Below, piece by piece: positions 1-5,840 of a DNA stretch of 20,077 nucleotides (positions are counted from its first letter, which is position 1; every line of letters starts with the position of its first letter). The notes beneath the pieces were generated by a model that worked only from the letters and a program-made list of their open reading frames with translations, had not been told where the DNA came from and did not search any database. The stretch is taken from the NCBI GenBank assembly GCA_027489105.1, contig JAIYAJ010000445.1, positions 1 to 20,077 on the forward strand. Reading direction: 5' to 3'. This DNA is from Zymomonas sp. GTDB lineage: Bacteria; Pseudomonadota; Alphaproteobacteria; Sphingomonadales; Sphingomonadaceae. The translations under genes and the position numbers were made by a program.

Positions 1-140
1 ATGTCCGCGACCTCGGCCTGCTGTTCGGCGGCCATGTCGACGCGGCTATGCGCGACCGGCCCTCGGTCCGCCTGCTCGCCACACAGGTCGAAAGCCGGTC
101 GGAGGAGCCTTTTCTGCGGCGACCGGTCCAGCAACCGTAG
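1..140 (+). CDS. C-terminal fragment of an unrecognised protein (5' end outside window)
   Basis: The frame beginning at base 3 is open for 45 codons and ends with TAG at 138-140. Third positions are mostly G or C, as in the real genes of the window, and the translated tail (beginning VRDLGLLFGGHVDAAM, ending RRPVQQP) reads like normal protein. I do not recognise the family. No start is visible, so the gene must begin upstream of the window. The frame starting at base 1 overlaps it but has a Ser/Cys/Arg-rich composition typical of a shadow frame. A weak stem (145-150 with 163-168) follows the stop, without a T tract. Confidence 0.5.
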   Translation, partial: VRDLGLLFGGHVDAAMRDRPSVRLLATQVESRSEEPFLRRPVQQP

Positions 141-233
141 CGGAAGCTTCGTCTTGTCCCCGGAAGCTGCGATGCTGCCACCGCGCTACTCGCGGGACCC
201 ATGCACGGCCGCAGCGCGAAGAGGAGAGACAGG

Positions 234-587
234 ATGACCTATGTCGACGGTTTCGTGCTGGCGGTGCCGAACGAACATATCGATGCGTACAAGGCGATGG
301 CCGAGCGTGCTCGTGACATCTGGATAGAGCATGGCGCGCTGTCCTATGTCGAAGCGCTGGGCGACGACACGCCGGTCGGCGAGCTGACCAGCTTCCCCCG
401 CGCGGTGCAGCTGAAGGAAAATGAGACGGTCGTATTTTCCTGGATCACCTATGCTTCGCGCGAGGACCGCGACGCCATCATGAAGAAGGTGATGGAGGAC
501 CCGCGCCTCAAGCAGGATATGGAGACGATGCCGTTCGACGGAAAGCGCATGATCTACGGCGGCTTCCGGACGATCGTCAGCAGCTGA
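234..587 (+). CDS. DUF1428 (YbaA-like) family protein
   Basis: A 117-residue soluble protein that I assign to DUF1428, a small cytoplasmic alpha/beta-barrel family of unknown function. Family-like features are the opening MTYVDGFVLAVP, the central LKENETVVFSWITYASREDRD segment, and the DPR...MPFDGKRMIYGGF ending. The start at 234 is preferred over the in-frame ATG at 201 because GAGGAG (221-226) lies 7 nt upstream and family members begin at this point. It is followed 13 nt downstream by the remnant of a GFA-family gene, so the two probably formed a small operon. No signal peptide or membrane segment is visible. The family call is firm; a function cannot be given. Confidence 0.88.
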   Translation: MTYVDGFVLAVPNEHIDAYKAMAERARDIWIEHGALSYVEALGDDTPVGELTSFPRAVQLKENETVVFSWITYASREDRDAIMKKVMEDPRLKQDMETMPFDGKRMIYGGFRTIVSS

Positions 588-600
588 AGGGAAGATATCG

Positions 601-666
601 ATGAGCTATCAGGGCAGTTGCCATTGCGGCAAGGTCGCCTTTACGGTCGACGGAGCCAGCTTCTGA
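601..666 (+). pseudogene. Truncated 5' end of a GFA-family (CENP-V/GFA zinc-binding) gene
   Basis: ATG at 601 is preceded by a good ribosome-binding site (GAAGGGAAG, about 6-14 nt upstream) and opens 21 codons reading MSYQGSCHCGKVAFTVDG, then ASF and TGA. The SCHCGKV segment is the characteristic N-terminal zinc-binding CxC motif of the glutathione-dependent formaldehyde-activating (GFA) family, whose members are about 110-160 residues. The later Cys clusters are absent, so no functional enzyme is made. The stop at 664-666 overlaps the ATG of the DUF72 gene (TGATG), so translation of the remnant may now feed the next gene. The likely history is a deletion that removed the GFA body. An alternative is a genuine leader peptide. 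Confidence 0.65.
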
Positions 667-1463
667 TGGCCGGTGCGATTCATGTCGGGGTCGGCGGCTG
701 GACCTATGAGCCCTGGCGCGCCAATTTCTATCCCAAGGGCCTGACCCAGTCGCGCGAGCTCGACTATGCCAGCCGCCAGCTGACGGCGATCGAGATCAAC
801 GGTACCTATTACGGAACGCAGAAGCGCGAGAGCTGGCGCAAATGGGCGGCGACCGTGCCCGATGGCTTCCGCTTCACGGCGAAGGCCTCGCGCTATTGCA
901 CCAATCGCCGCGTGCTTGCCGAAGCGGGGGAGTCGATCGCGAAATTCCTGGGGCAGGGCCTGGCCGAACTCGGACCCAAGCTGGGGCCGATCCTGTGGCA
1001 GTTCGCGCCGACCAAGGCGTTCGACGCCGAGGACTTCGCGCGCTTCCTCGACCTGTTGCCGCCGGTGCAGGAGGATGTGCCGATACGCCACGCGCTGGAG
1101 GTTCGCCATCCGAGCTTCGCCTGCCCGGCCTTTGTGGACCTGGCGCGCGAGCGGGGTTGCGCGATCATATTCGCGGATCATCCGGATTATCCGGAGATCG
1201 CCGACCTGACCGCGCCCTTCGTCTATGCGCGACTGCAGAAGACCGTGGCGGAGGAGCCGGCCGGCTATTCGGCGGATCGCCTCGATCATTGGGCCTCGGT
1301 TGCGCGGGGCTGGGCCGGCGGAACGACGCCCGAAGGATTGTCTTATGCCGGGACGCCTTCGGCAGGCACAGGCGGGCCGCGCGATGTCTATCTGTTCGTG
1401 ATCTCGGGGGCTAAGGAGCGCAACCCTGCCGCAGCGATGGCGCTGATCGAACGCCTGCGCTGA
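666..1463 (+). CDS. DUF72 domain-containing protein
   Basis: A 265-residue protein of the DUF72 (YecE-like) family, a TIM-barrel-like fold of unknown biochemical role. Visible marks are the N-terminal VGVGGWTYEPWR (residues 7-18), the AIEINGTYYGTQKRESWRKW block (41-60), FRFTAKASRY (68-77), the GPILWQF strand (107-113) and the LEVRHPSF and YARLQ segments further on. The start at 666 is chosen because family members begin just before the G(I/V)GGW motif. The longer in-frame ATG at 618 would add residues that merely translate the GFA remnant out of frame. The start overlaps the remnant's stop (TGATG). It converges on the oxidoreductase gene, with only 10 nt between the two stop codons. Confidence 0.88.
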   Translation: MAGAIHVGVGGWTYEPWRANFYPKGLTQSRELDYASRQLTAIEINGTYYGTQKRESWRKWAATVPDGFRFTAKASRYCTNRRVLAEAGESIAKFLGQGLAELGPKLGPILWQFAPTKAFDAEDFARFLDLLPPVQEDVPIRHALEVRHPSFACPAFVDLARERGCAIIFADHPDYPEIADLTAPFVYARLQKTVAEEPAGYSADRLDHWASVARGWAGGTTPEGLSYAGTPSAGTGGPRDVYLFVISGAKERNPAAAMALIERLR

Positions 1464-1485
1464 GCCCGGCCGGTCAGGCCGGCTC
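1462..1485. terminator. Palindrome spanning both stop codons of a convergent gene pair
   Basis: The stretch reads GAGCC-C-GGCC-GGTCA-GGCC-GGCTC, a 9-bp stem with one bulged C and a 5-nt loop. It overlaps the DUF72 stop (1461-1463) and encloses the stop of the minus-strand oxidoreductase (1474-1476). There is no T tract on either side, so intrinsic termination is not certain, but position and symmetry fit a shared bidirectional 3' end. Confidence 0.45.
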
Positions 1486-2508
1486 GACCTCGCATATCAT
1501 GTCGAAGGCCTCCGCTACCAGGCGATAGGAGCGCAGGCGCTTCGCATGGTCGGACATGATGTTGACGAGCATCATCTCCTGCGCTCCATATAGTTCGGCC
1601 ACCTCCTCGACCGCCGCCCGGACGCCGGGGCCGTCGCCGAGCAGCATCCGTCGATCGCGGCGCGAGACGCCCGGATTGTCCGCCGCCCAGGCGCGCGCCG
1701 TCTCGACCGAGGGAACGCGGATCGTCTGTCCGCGCATGAGGTGCGCGAACATCATGCCGAAGGGGAGCGCCAGATCCTCCGCCTCCGCGCGATTCTCGGC
1801 GGCGATCGCCCAGCTGGCGACCATCACATAGGGCTCGGCGGCCCAGCGCGAGGGGCGGAACGCCTTGCGGTAGAGATCGGCGAGCGGAACCGCGTGCGGG
1901 TTGATGAAATCCGCGATGCAATAGGGGAGGCCGAGTTCGCCGGCCCATTGCGCGCTGTCGGGCGAGGAGCCGAGCAGCCACGGATCGGGCGACCCGCCGG
2001 TGCCGTCGGGCAGCGATCCGGCGAGCGGCGCAAAGGGGTGATCGTCGGGCAGGCTGTCGGACAGATAGGCGAGCAGTTCGGCGACGCTCTGCGGGAAGTC
2101 GTCCGACGGAATCCGGCGCGAGCGGTCGCGCTGGAGCGCGTAGGCGGTACGTTGGTCGGATCCCGGCGCGCGGCCGAGCCCGAGGTCGATCCGCCCCGGC
2201 GCGATGGCACCCAGCAGGCGGAAGGTCTCGGCCACTTTGAAGGGGGAGAAATGGGGCAGCATGATTCCGCCCGAGCCGACCCTGATCCGTTCGGTCGCCA
2301 GCGCCACCGGGCCGATCAGCACCTCCGGCGCGACGCCGACGATGCTGAGCGAGGCATGATGCTCGGCGAGCCAGTAGCGGTCATAGCCGAGGGCGTCGCA
2401 CGTCCGGGCGAGGTCGACCGTGTCGCGGACGGTCTGCGCGGCGTCGCTGCCCTCGGGCACCGGGGACTGGTCGAGGACCGAGAGGCGGAAGGGGGCGGGG
2501 CTGGCCAT
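1474..2508 (-). CDS. LLM-class (luciferase-like) flavin-dependent oxidoreductase
   Basis: A 344-residue protein of the bacterial luciferase-like monooxygenase superfamily, MsnO8-like subgroup. These cytoplasmic (beta/alpha)8 enzymes use reduced FMN supplied by a partner reductase. Supporting segments are the opening LSVLDQSPVPEG (9-20), GYDRYWLAEHHA (41-52), the IRVGSGGIMLPHFSP block (75-89), and GRIDLGLGRAPGSD (105-118). The start at 2508 is chosen because homologues begin just before the LSVLDQSP segment. The in-frame ATG at 2610 would overlap the peroxiredoxin coding region. It lies 52 nt downstream of the peroxiredoxin on the same strand, so the two may be cotranscribed. The substrate cannot be deduced. 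Confidence 0.88.
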   Translation of the reverse strand: MASPAPFRLSVLDQSPVPEGSDAAQTVRDTVDLARTCDALGYDRYWLAEHHASLSIVGVAPEVLIGPVALATERIRVGSGGIMLPHFSPFKVAETFRLLGAIAPGRIDLGLGRAPGSDQRTAYALQRDRSRRIPSDDFPQSVAELLAYLSDSLPDDHPFAPLAGSLPDGTGGSPDPWLLGSSPDSAQWAGELGLPYCIADFINPHAVPLADLYRKAFRPSRWAAEPYVMVASWAIAAENRAEAEDLALPFGMMFAHLMRGQTIRVPSVETARAWAADNPGVSRRDRRMLLGDGPGVRAAVEEVAELYGAQEMMLVNIMSDHAKRLRSYRLVAEAFDMICEVEPA

Positions 2509-2560
2509 CGACCGGAGATAGGGTGCCGGGCGGTCGCTTCCAACCGCCCGGTCTTCGATC

Positions 2561-3124
2561 TCAGTGCTTGGCTTTCCAGGCTTTGACCGCTGCCATCGTG
2601 CCACTGACATGACCCGCCACGCCCATCGCCGAATGGGTGAAGATCACCTTGCCGTTCGGCGCGATGACGTAGGAGGTACGATTGGTGCGCCCGGTGACGT
2701 TCGGCAGCAGACCGGATTCGAGCGCGACATCATAGCCCTTGATCATCGGCTTGGTGGCGACACCGACCGCGAACTTGTTGCGGCACTCCTCGACCGAGAA
2801 TTTGTTGAGCTTCTCGATCGGATCGGCGGCCATGCCGATCACGGTCGCGCCCATCTTGGCAAAATCGTCGGTCGCCTCGGCGAACTCATGCGCCTCGACC
2901 GTACAGCCCGAGGTGAAGGCGGCGGGGAAGAAATAGAGGACGACCGGGCCTTTCTTCAGCGCCTGGGCAAGGGTGAAGTCGAAATCCTTTCCGCCGAGCG
3001 AGGCGCGGGTGTCGAACATCGGCGCCTGCGCGCCGACCTTGAGCGCGGCGGTCGCAGGTGTGGCGACGACGACGGTCAGGGCAAGGCCGACCAGCCCGGT
3101 CAGCGATTTGAACAGAGCACGCAT
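2561..3124 (-). CDS. Exported peroxiredoxin (AhpC/TSA-type thioredoxin fold)
   Basis: A 187-residue thiol peroxidase. Residues 1-26 form a signal peptide (basic start, hydrophobic core, ATPATA cleavage region), so the enzyme should act in the periplasm. The active-site motif PAAFTSGC gives Pro67, Thr71 and the peroxidatic Cys74. Arg149 in GRTNRTSYVIAPNGK fits the conserved catalytic arginine. There is no Cys five residues after Cys74 as in typical PrxQ/BCP enzymes. Cys114 (VEECRNKF) is the only other cysteine and could act as a resolving residue, or the enzyme may be 1-Cys. The start has a strong GAGGAG 6 nt upstream. The oxidoreductase gene follows. Periplasmic location with an unknown electron donor is an inference. 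Confidence 0.9.
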   Translation of the reverse strand: MRALFKSLTGLVGLALTVVVATPATAALKVGAQAPMFDTRASLGGKDFDFTLAQALKKGPVVLYFFPAAFTSGCTVEAHEFAEATDDFAKMGATVIGMAADPIEKLNKFSVEECRNKFAVGVATKPMIKGYDVALESGLLPNVTGRTNRTSYVIAPNGKVIFTHSAMGVAGHVSGTMAAVKAWKAKH

Positions 3125-3240
3125 CGATATCTCCTCGGAAAGACCACAGACTAGCCGCTTGCCGGTCGGCGTCCAGTATGTTCGTTCGGACAGGCGTCCC
3201 AGTGCCGCCCTGCCGGCTCTGCTCTGTCAGCCCTGTCCTA

Positions 3241-4206
3241 TCAGCCCTGACCCGGCAGCAGTGCGGCGAGGCGCGGCGCGGGGGTGAAGAAGGCGTCGCC
3301 CGGCATCACGAAGCGCACGCTGCGGTTGGGGAAGTCGATCGACACCCGGTCGAACAGCTTGAGCGCATCCATGCCCAGCAGCAGTGAGGGCCGATTGTCG
3401 AGGCCCAGCCGGTGAAAGATTCGCGCATCGGCAAAGGCGATCGGCATGTTGTTGAGCGTCACCCCGCCCAGCCGGATGAGTCGCATCGAGCCATATTCGG
3501 CCGGGGTCTGTGCGCCGGTGACGCTGGTGATGCTGATCGGTACGACGGGTGTCAGGCGACCACGCTGCTTGAGCCGCCGGCGCAGTGCGGGATTGCCGAT
3601 CGACACGGCGGTACCGGTGTCGATGATGACGTTGACCTTCTGGCCCTCGACCTCGGCATCGACCAGCACCAGCTGTCCGAGGCGGCGGCGCGCTGTCACG
3701 ACGATCTCGTCGCTGTCCGACTGCGGGCGTCGCGGCGCATCGGCGATCGTCATCCGCATCGTGCGGAAATCGAGCATGACCTTCTTGGTCTGGAGGCTGT
3801 CGATGCCGAGCATGCCGACCGCGCCCAGATGCTGTTGCGACAATAGCGGCGCCTCGAAGCGTTCCATGCGCGTTTGGGAGGAGGCGAGGGCGAGGCCGGG
3901 CACGACCGCAGTCTCGACCCTGTCCTCTCCGGCGATACTCAACAGGGTCACGCTGGCGGACGGTATCAGCATCAGGCGGTCAGCCAGTTCGCGCGAGATC
4001 ACGGTGCGCTCGGCACCGGTGTCGACGACGAAGGCATAAGGGCCGGATCCGCCGATTATGACCGGCACGGTGAGCCGCTGGCTCAAATCTTTTCCACCCT
4101 GGACCTGCTCGACCGCACCGGTGTCGAGCGGCTGAGCCGGGGCCGTGCAGGATATGGAGCAAGCGATTGTAACGGCTAGGAATCTTTTGCAGGCAAGCTG
4201 TCGCAT
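3241..4206 (-). CDS. Exported retropepsin-like aspartic protease with two DTG lobes
   Basis: A 321-residue protein with an N-terminal signal peptide (about residues 1-25, ending near APAQ). It carries two retropepsin-like halves in one chain: VVDTGAERTVIS with Asp62 and IIDTGTAVSIGN with Asp196. Each is followed by the hydrophobic-hydrophobic-Gly element typical of these folds (GMLGIDSL at 131-138, LLLGMDAL at 276-282). Two DTG motifs 134 residues apart suggest a single-chain, pepsin-like active site rather than a retroviral-style homodimer. Location should be periplasmic or envelope. A good ribosome-binding site (GGAGAGGGG) precedes the ATG. It is transcribed divergently from the DUF4398-OmpA pair and lies 116 nt upstream of the peroxiredoxin. 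Substrate unknown. Confidence 0.85.
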   Translation of the reverse strand: MRQLACKRFLAVTIACSISCTAPAQPLDTGAVEQVQGGKDLSQRLTVPVIIGGSGPYAFVVDTGAERTVISRELADRLMLIPSASVTLLSIAGEDRVETAVVPGLALASSQTRMERFEAPLLSQQHLGAVGMLGIDSLQTKKVMLDFRTMRMTIADAPRRPQSDSDEIVVTARRRLGQLVLVDAEVEGQKVNVIIDTGTAVSIGNPALRRRLKQRGRLTPVVPISITSVTGAQTPAEYGSMRLIRLGGVTLNNMPIAFADARIFHRLGLDNRPSLLLGMDALKLFDRVSIDFPNRSVRFVMPGDAFFTPAPRLAALLPGQG

Positions 4207-4276
4207 TGCGTGGCCCCTCTCCCGTTATCGTCCGCAGACTATGCCTTTTCGGCACCCTCCACAATCGCCGGCCCGG

Positions 4277-4302
4277 GAACCCGAGCCCGCATTTCCGGGT
4301 TC
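4277..4302. other. Stem-loop in the divergent intergenic region
   Basis: GAACCCG (4277-4283) pairs with CGGGTTC (4296-4302) around a 12-nt loop; flanking CCGG-type bases could lengthen the stem. It sits between the divergently transcribed protease and DUF4398 genes, 34 nt before the latter's start, so it would lie in or near the 5' leader. No clear promoter hexamers are visible. A regulatory role is only a possibility. Confidence 0.3.
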
Positions 4303-4336
4303 TGGCCCCCGGTAGTTAACAGTGGAGTAGCGAAGG

Positions 4337-4678
4337 ATGAGGAAACTGATTCTGACCGCCGTCGCCGCAGCAGCGATGACGGCAGCGGTCGCCCCGACTG
4401 CGGCATTCGCCGGTGACGAGGACGAGGCCCGGGTGGCGATTGCAGCCGCGCGCGCCAAGATCGACGCCGCCGACAAGGCCGGCGTGGGTGGCAATGCCGC
4501 CGACGTGCTGAGCCGAAGCCGTGCGTCGCTCGACGAAGCGAATGTCCAGTTCAAGAAGGACGAGGACCGCGCAGCGCGCGCACTGGCCAATGAAGCCGAG
4601 GCGCTGGCGGATCTCGCCACCGCCACCGCCGAGATGCGCCAGCTCGAGACAGAGCGCGCCAGGCTCGCCGCGAACTGA
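4337..4678 (+). CDS. DUF4398-type exported helical protein
   Basis: A 113-residue exported protein. A signal peptide covers about residues 1-25 (MRKLILTAVAAAAM... to AAFAGDE). The rest is almost entirely Ala/Glu/Asp/Lys/Arg-rich and predicted helical: EDEARVAIAAARAKIDAADKAG, then ANEAEALADLATATAEMRQLETER. This matches small DUF4398-type periplasmic proteins that are commonly encoded directly before an OmpA-family gene, as here (25-nt gap). The likely role is structural, in the envelope near peptidoglycan and outer membrane. GGAG stands 10 nt before the ATG and GAAGG directly before it. The family assignment rests on composition, length and context, since little else is distinctive. Confidence 0.75.
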   Translation: MRKLILTAVAAAAMTAAVAPTAAFAGDEDEARVAIAAARAKIDAADKAGVGGNAADVLSRSRASLDEANVQFKKDEDRAARALANEAEALADLATATAEMRQLETERARLAAN

Positions 4679-4703
4679 CCCGATCGTCAGAGGGAGATAT
4701 CCG

Positions 4704-5546
4704 ATGAACAAGTTCATGCTGACGCTGGCAGGTGCCACCGCGCTGGCGGGTCTCGCCACCCCGGCGCTGGCCGACAAGACCGACAAGCTGGTCACCGATC
4801 AATATCGTGAGAAGATTGCCGTCGCCCGCGCCGAGCCGGGCGTCGCCGAATTCGGCGGTGCCTATCTCGACCGCGCGACCGATCGTATCGCCAAGCTCGA
4901 CAAGAAGCTCGACAACGACAAGGCCGGTCAGGCCAAGGCGGTCGCTGGTGAGATCGACGCGCTGATCGAGACCGCACGGACGCGCGCCAGGATCGCGACG
5001 ATGAAGAAGGACCTTGAGGTCGCCAAGGCGGACTCGGCGGCCCGCACCACCGCCGAAGTCGCCGCCGCCCAGGCCGCAGCCGCCAACGCTCAGGCCGACG
5101 CCGCCGCTGCCCAGGCGGAGGCCGCGCGCCTGCGCGATCAGATGAAGGACTATCAGCTCCGCCAGACCCAGCTCGGCGCGACGCTTGTGCTGCAGGATGT
5201 CGTGTTCGAAACCGGCAAGGCCGACCTGAAGCCGGGAGCGGCCCAGCGCCTGCAGCCGCTCGCGCAATATCTGCAGGCCAATCCCGATGTGAAGGTCCGC
5301 ATCGACGGTCACACCGACTCGCAGGGCAGCGATGCCTATAATCAGCAGCTGTCCGAGGCGCGGGCCCAGTCGGTGCGTACCGCGCTGGCATCGATGGGCA
5401 TCGCCGGCGATCGCATCACCGCGATCGGCCATGGCGAGAGCGAACCGGTGGCCGACAACAAGGACGTCGCCGGGCGCCAGCAGAATCGTCGCGTCGAAGT
5501 GACGCTGGTGGGTCAGCAGGCCGCATCTTTCGCGGCCCTTCGCTGA
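4704..5546 (+). CDS. OmpA family protein with coiled-coil stalk
   Basis: A 280-residue envelope protein. Residues 1-23 form a signal peptide (ending PALA). Next comes a charged helical DUF4398-like section, then an Ala/Gln-rich coiled coil (roughly residues 95-150). The C-terminal OmpA peptidoglycan-binding domain starts near VVFETGKADLKPGA and includes the signature VRIDGHTDSQGSDAYNQQLS, then LSEARAQSVR and QQNRRVEV; the Asp and Arg of these motifs bind diaminopimelate in the family. No transmembrane beta-barrel is present, so it is probably periplasmic and peptidoglycan-bound. The start at 4704 follows AGGGAGAT by a few bases and gives a proper signal peptide; the upstream in-frame ATG at 4521 would run through the previous gene. 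Confidence 0.9.
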   Translation: MNKFMLTLAGATALAGLATPALADKTDKLVTDQYREKIAVARAEPGVAEFGGAYLDRATDRIAKLDKKLDNDKAGQAKAVAGEIDALIETARTRARIATMKKDLEVAKADSAARTTAEVAAAQAAAANAQADAAAAQAEAARLRDQMKDYQLRQTQLGATLVLQDVVFETGKADLKPGAAQRLQPLAQYLQANPDVKVRIDGHTDSQGSDAYNQQLSEARAQSVRTALASMGIAGDRITAIGHGESEPVADNKDVAGRQQNRRVEVTLVGQQAASFAALR

Positions 5547-5586
5547 CCTTCGGGGTCGGGCGACCGGCCCCCTGTAGCGGTCCCGG

Positions 5587-5663
5587 CCCGCGAGGGCGGG
5601 AATCCGGTTCGGGTGCAAAAGGGCTCAAGCCCGGCACCGGACGAGGATTCCCGCTTTCGCGGG
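5587..5663. repeat. Paired REP-like inverted repeat
   Basis: Two 19-nt units face each other: 5587-5605 and 5645-5663. Unit one and the reverse complement of unit two differ only at two positions, both G versus A, which remain G-U pairs in RNA. Each unit is itself a small CCCGC...GCGGG hairpin. The space between holds nested complementary pieces (GGTGC with GCACC, GGGC with GCCC), so the full 77 nt can fold into one long imperfect stem. Units ending in GGATTCCCGC(N)4GCGGG resemble dispersed palindromes in many proteobacterial genomes. It lies after the OmpA-family gene. Confidence 0.65.
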
Positions 5664-5674
5664 TTTCGCTTTTT
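5650..5674 (+). terminator. Intrinsic terminator after the OmpA-family gene
   Basis: CCCGC (5650-5654), TTTC loop, GCGGG (5659-5663), then TTTCGCTTTTT: a short GC stem followed by a T-rich run on the + strand. It coincides with the right unit of the paired repeat, so the repeat seems to serve as the 3' end of the DUF4398-OmpA transcript. Confidence 0.6.
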
Positions 5675-5711
5675 GGGCAAGGCTTAGGCGTGACCTTCCT
5701 GTCCCCAGTTC

Positions 5712-5807
5712 GTTCCTTAAGCGGAACCATCGCGGCCACCGCTTGTTTCCGATCGCACGAGAACAGGCTTTATGTGCGAAACGACATCCGCATTTCAGCG
5801 ATGAAAT
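5712..5807 (+). promoter_or_regulatory. Candidate control region of the efflux operon
   Basis: Between the terminator and the first efflux gene are two small palindromes: GTTCC-N6-GGAAC (5712-5727) and ATTTCA-GCGA-TGAAAT (5792-5807). A loose promoter candidate is TTGTTT (5743-5748) with CTTTAT (5768-5773), but the 19-nt spacing is long. The second palindrome lies just downstream of that candidate and 33 nt before the start of the first gene, where an operator could act. The operon encodes its own OmpR-type regulator, which could bind here. The whole 5547-5840 gap (294 nt) holds no gene that I can support. Confidence 0.3.
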
Positions 5808-5840
5808 CCCCCGTCAAAAATGCCCGGTAGAAGCACCCGC

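Noticed and set aside
1..33. Minus-strand ATG at 35-33 opening toward the left edge (MAAEQQAEVAD)
   Set aside because: Only about eleven codons are visible, no ribosome-binding site precedes it, and the plus-strand frame with a proper stop explains the region better.
141..168. Stem AGCTTC/GAAGCT and direct repeat CGGAAGCT after the first gene fragment
   Set aside because: Weak 6-bp stem with a 12-nt loop and no T tract; not enough to call a terminator.
3227..3249. Direct repeat TCAGCCCTG at the protease stop codon
   Set aside because: Nine bases repeated once, 14 nt apart, without other structure; too short to interpret in GC-rich DNA.
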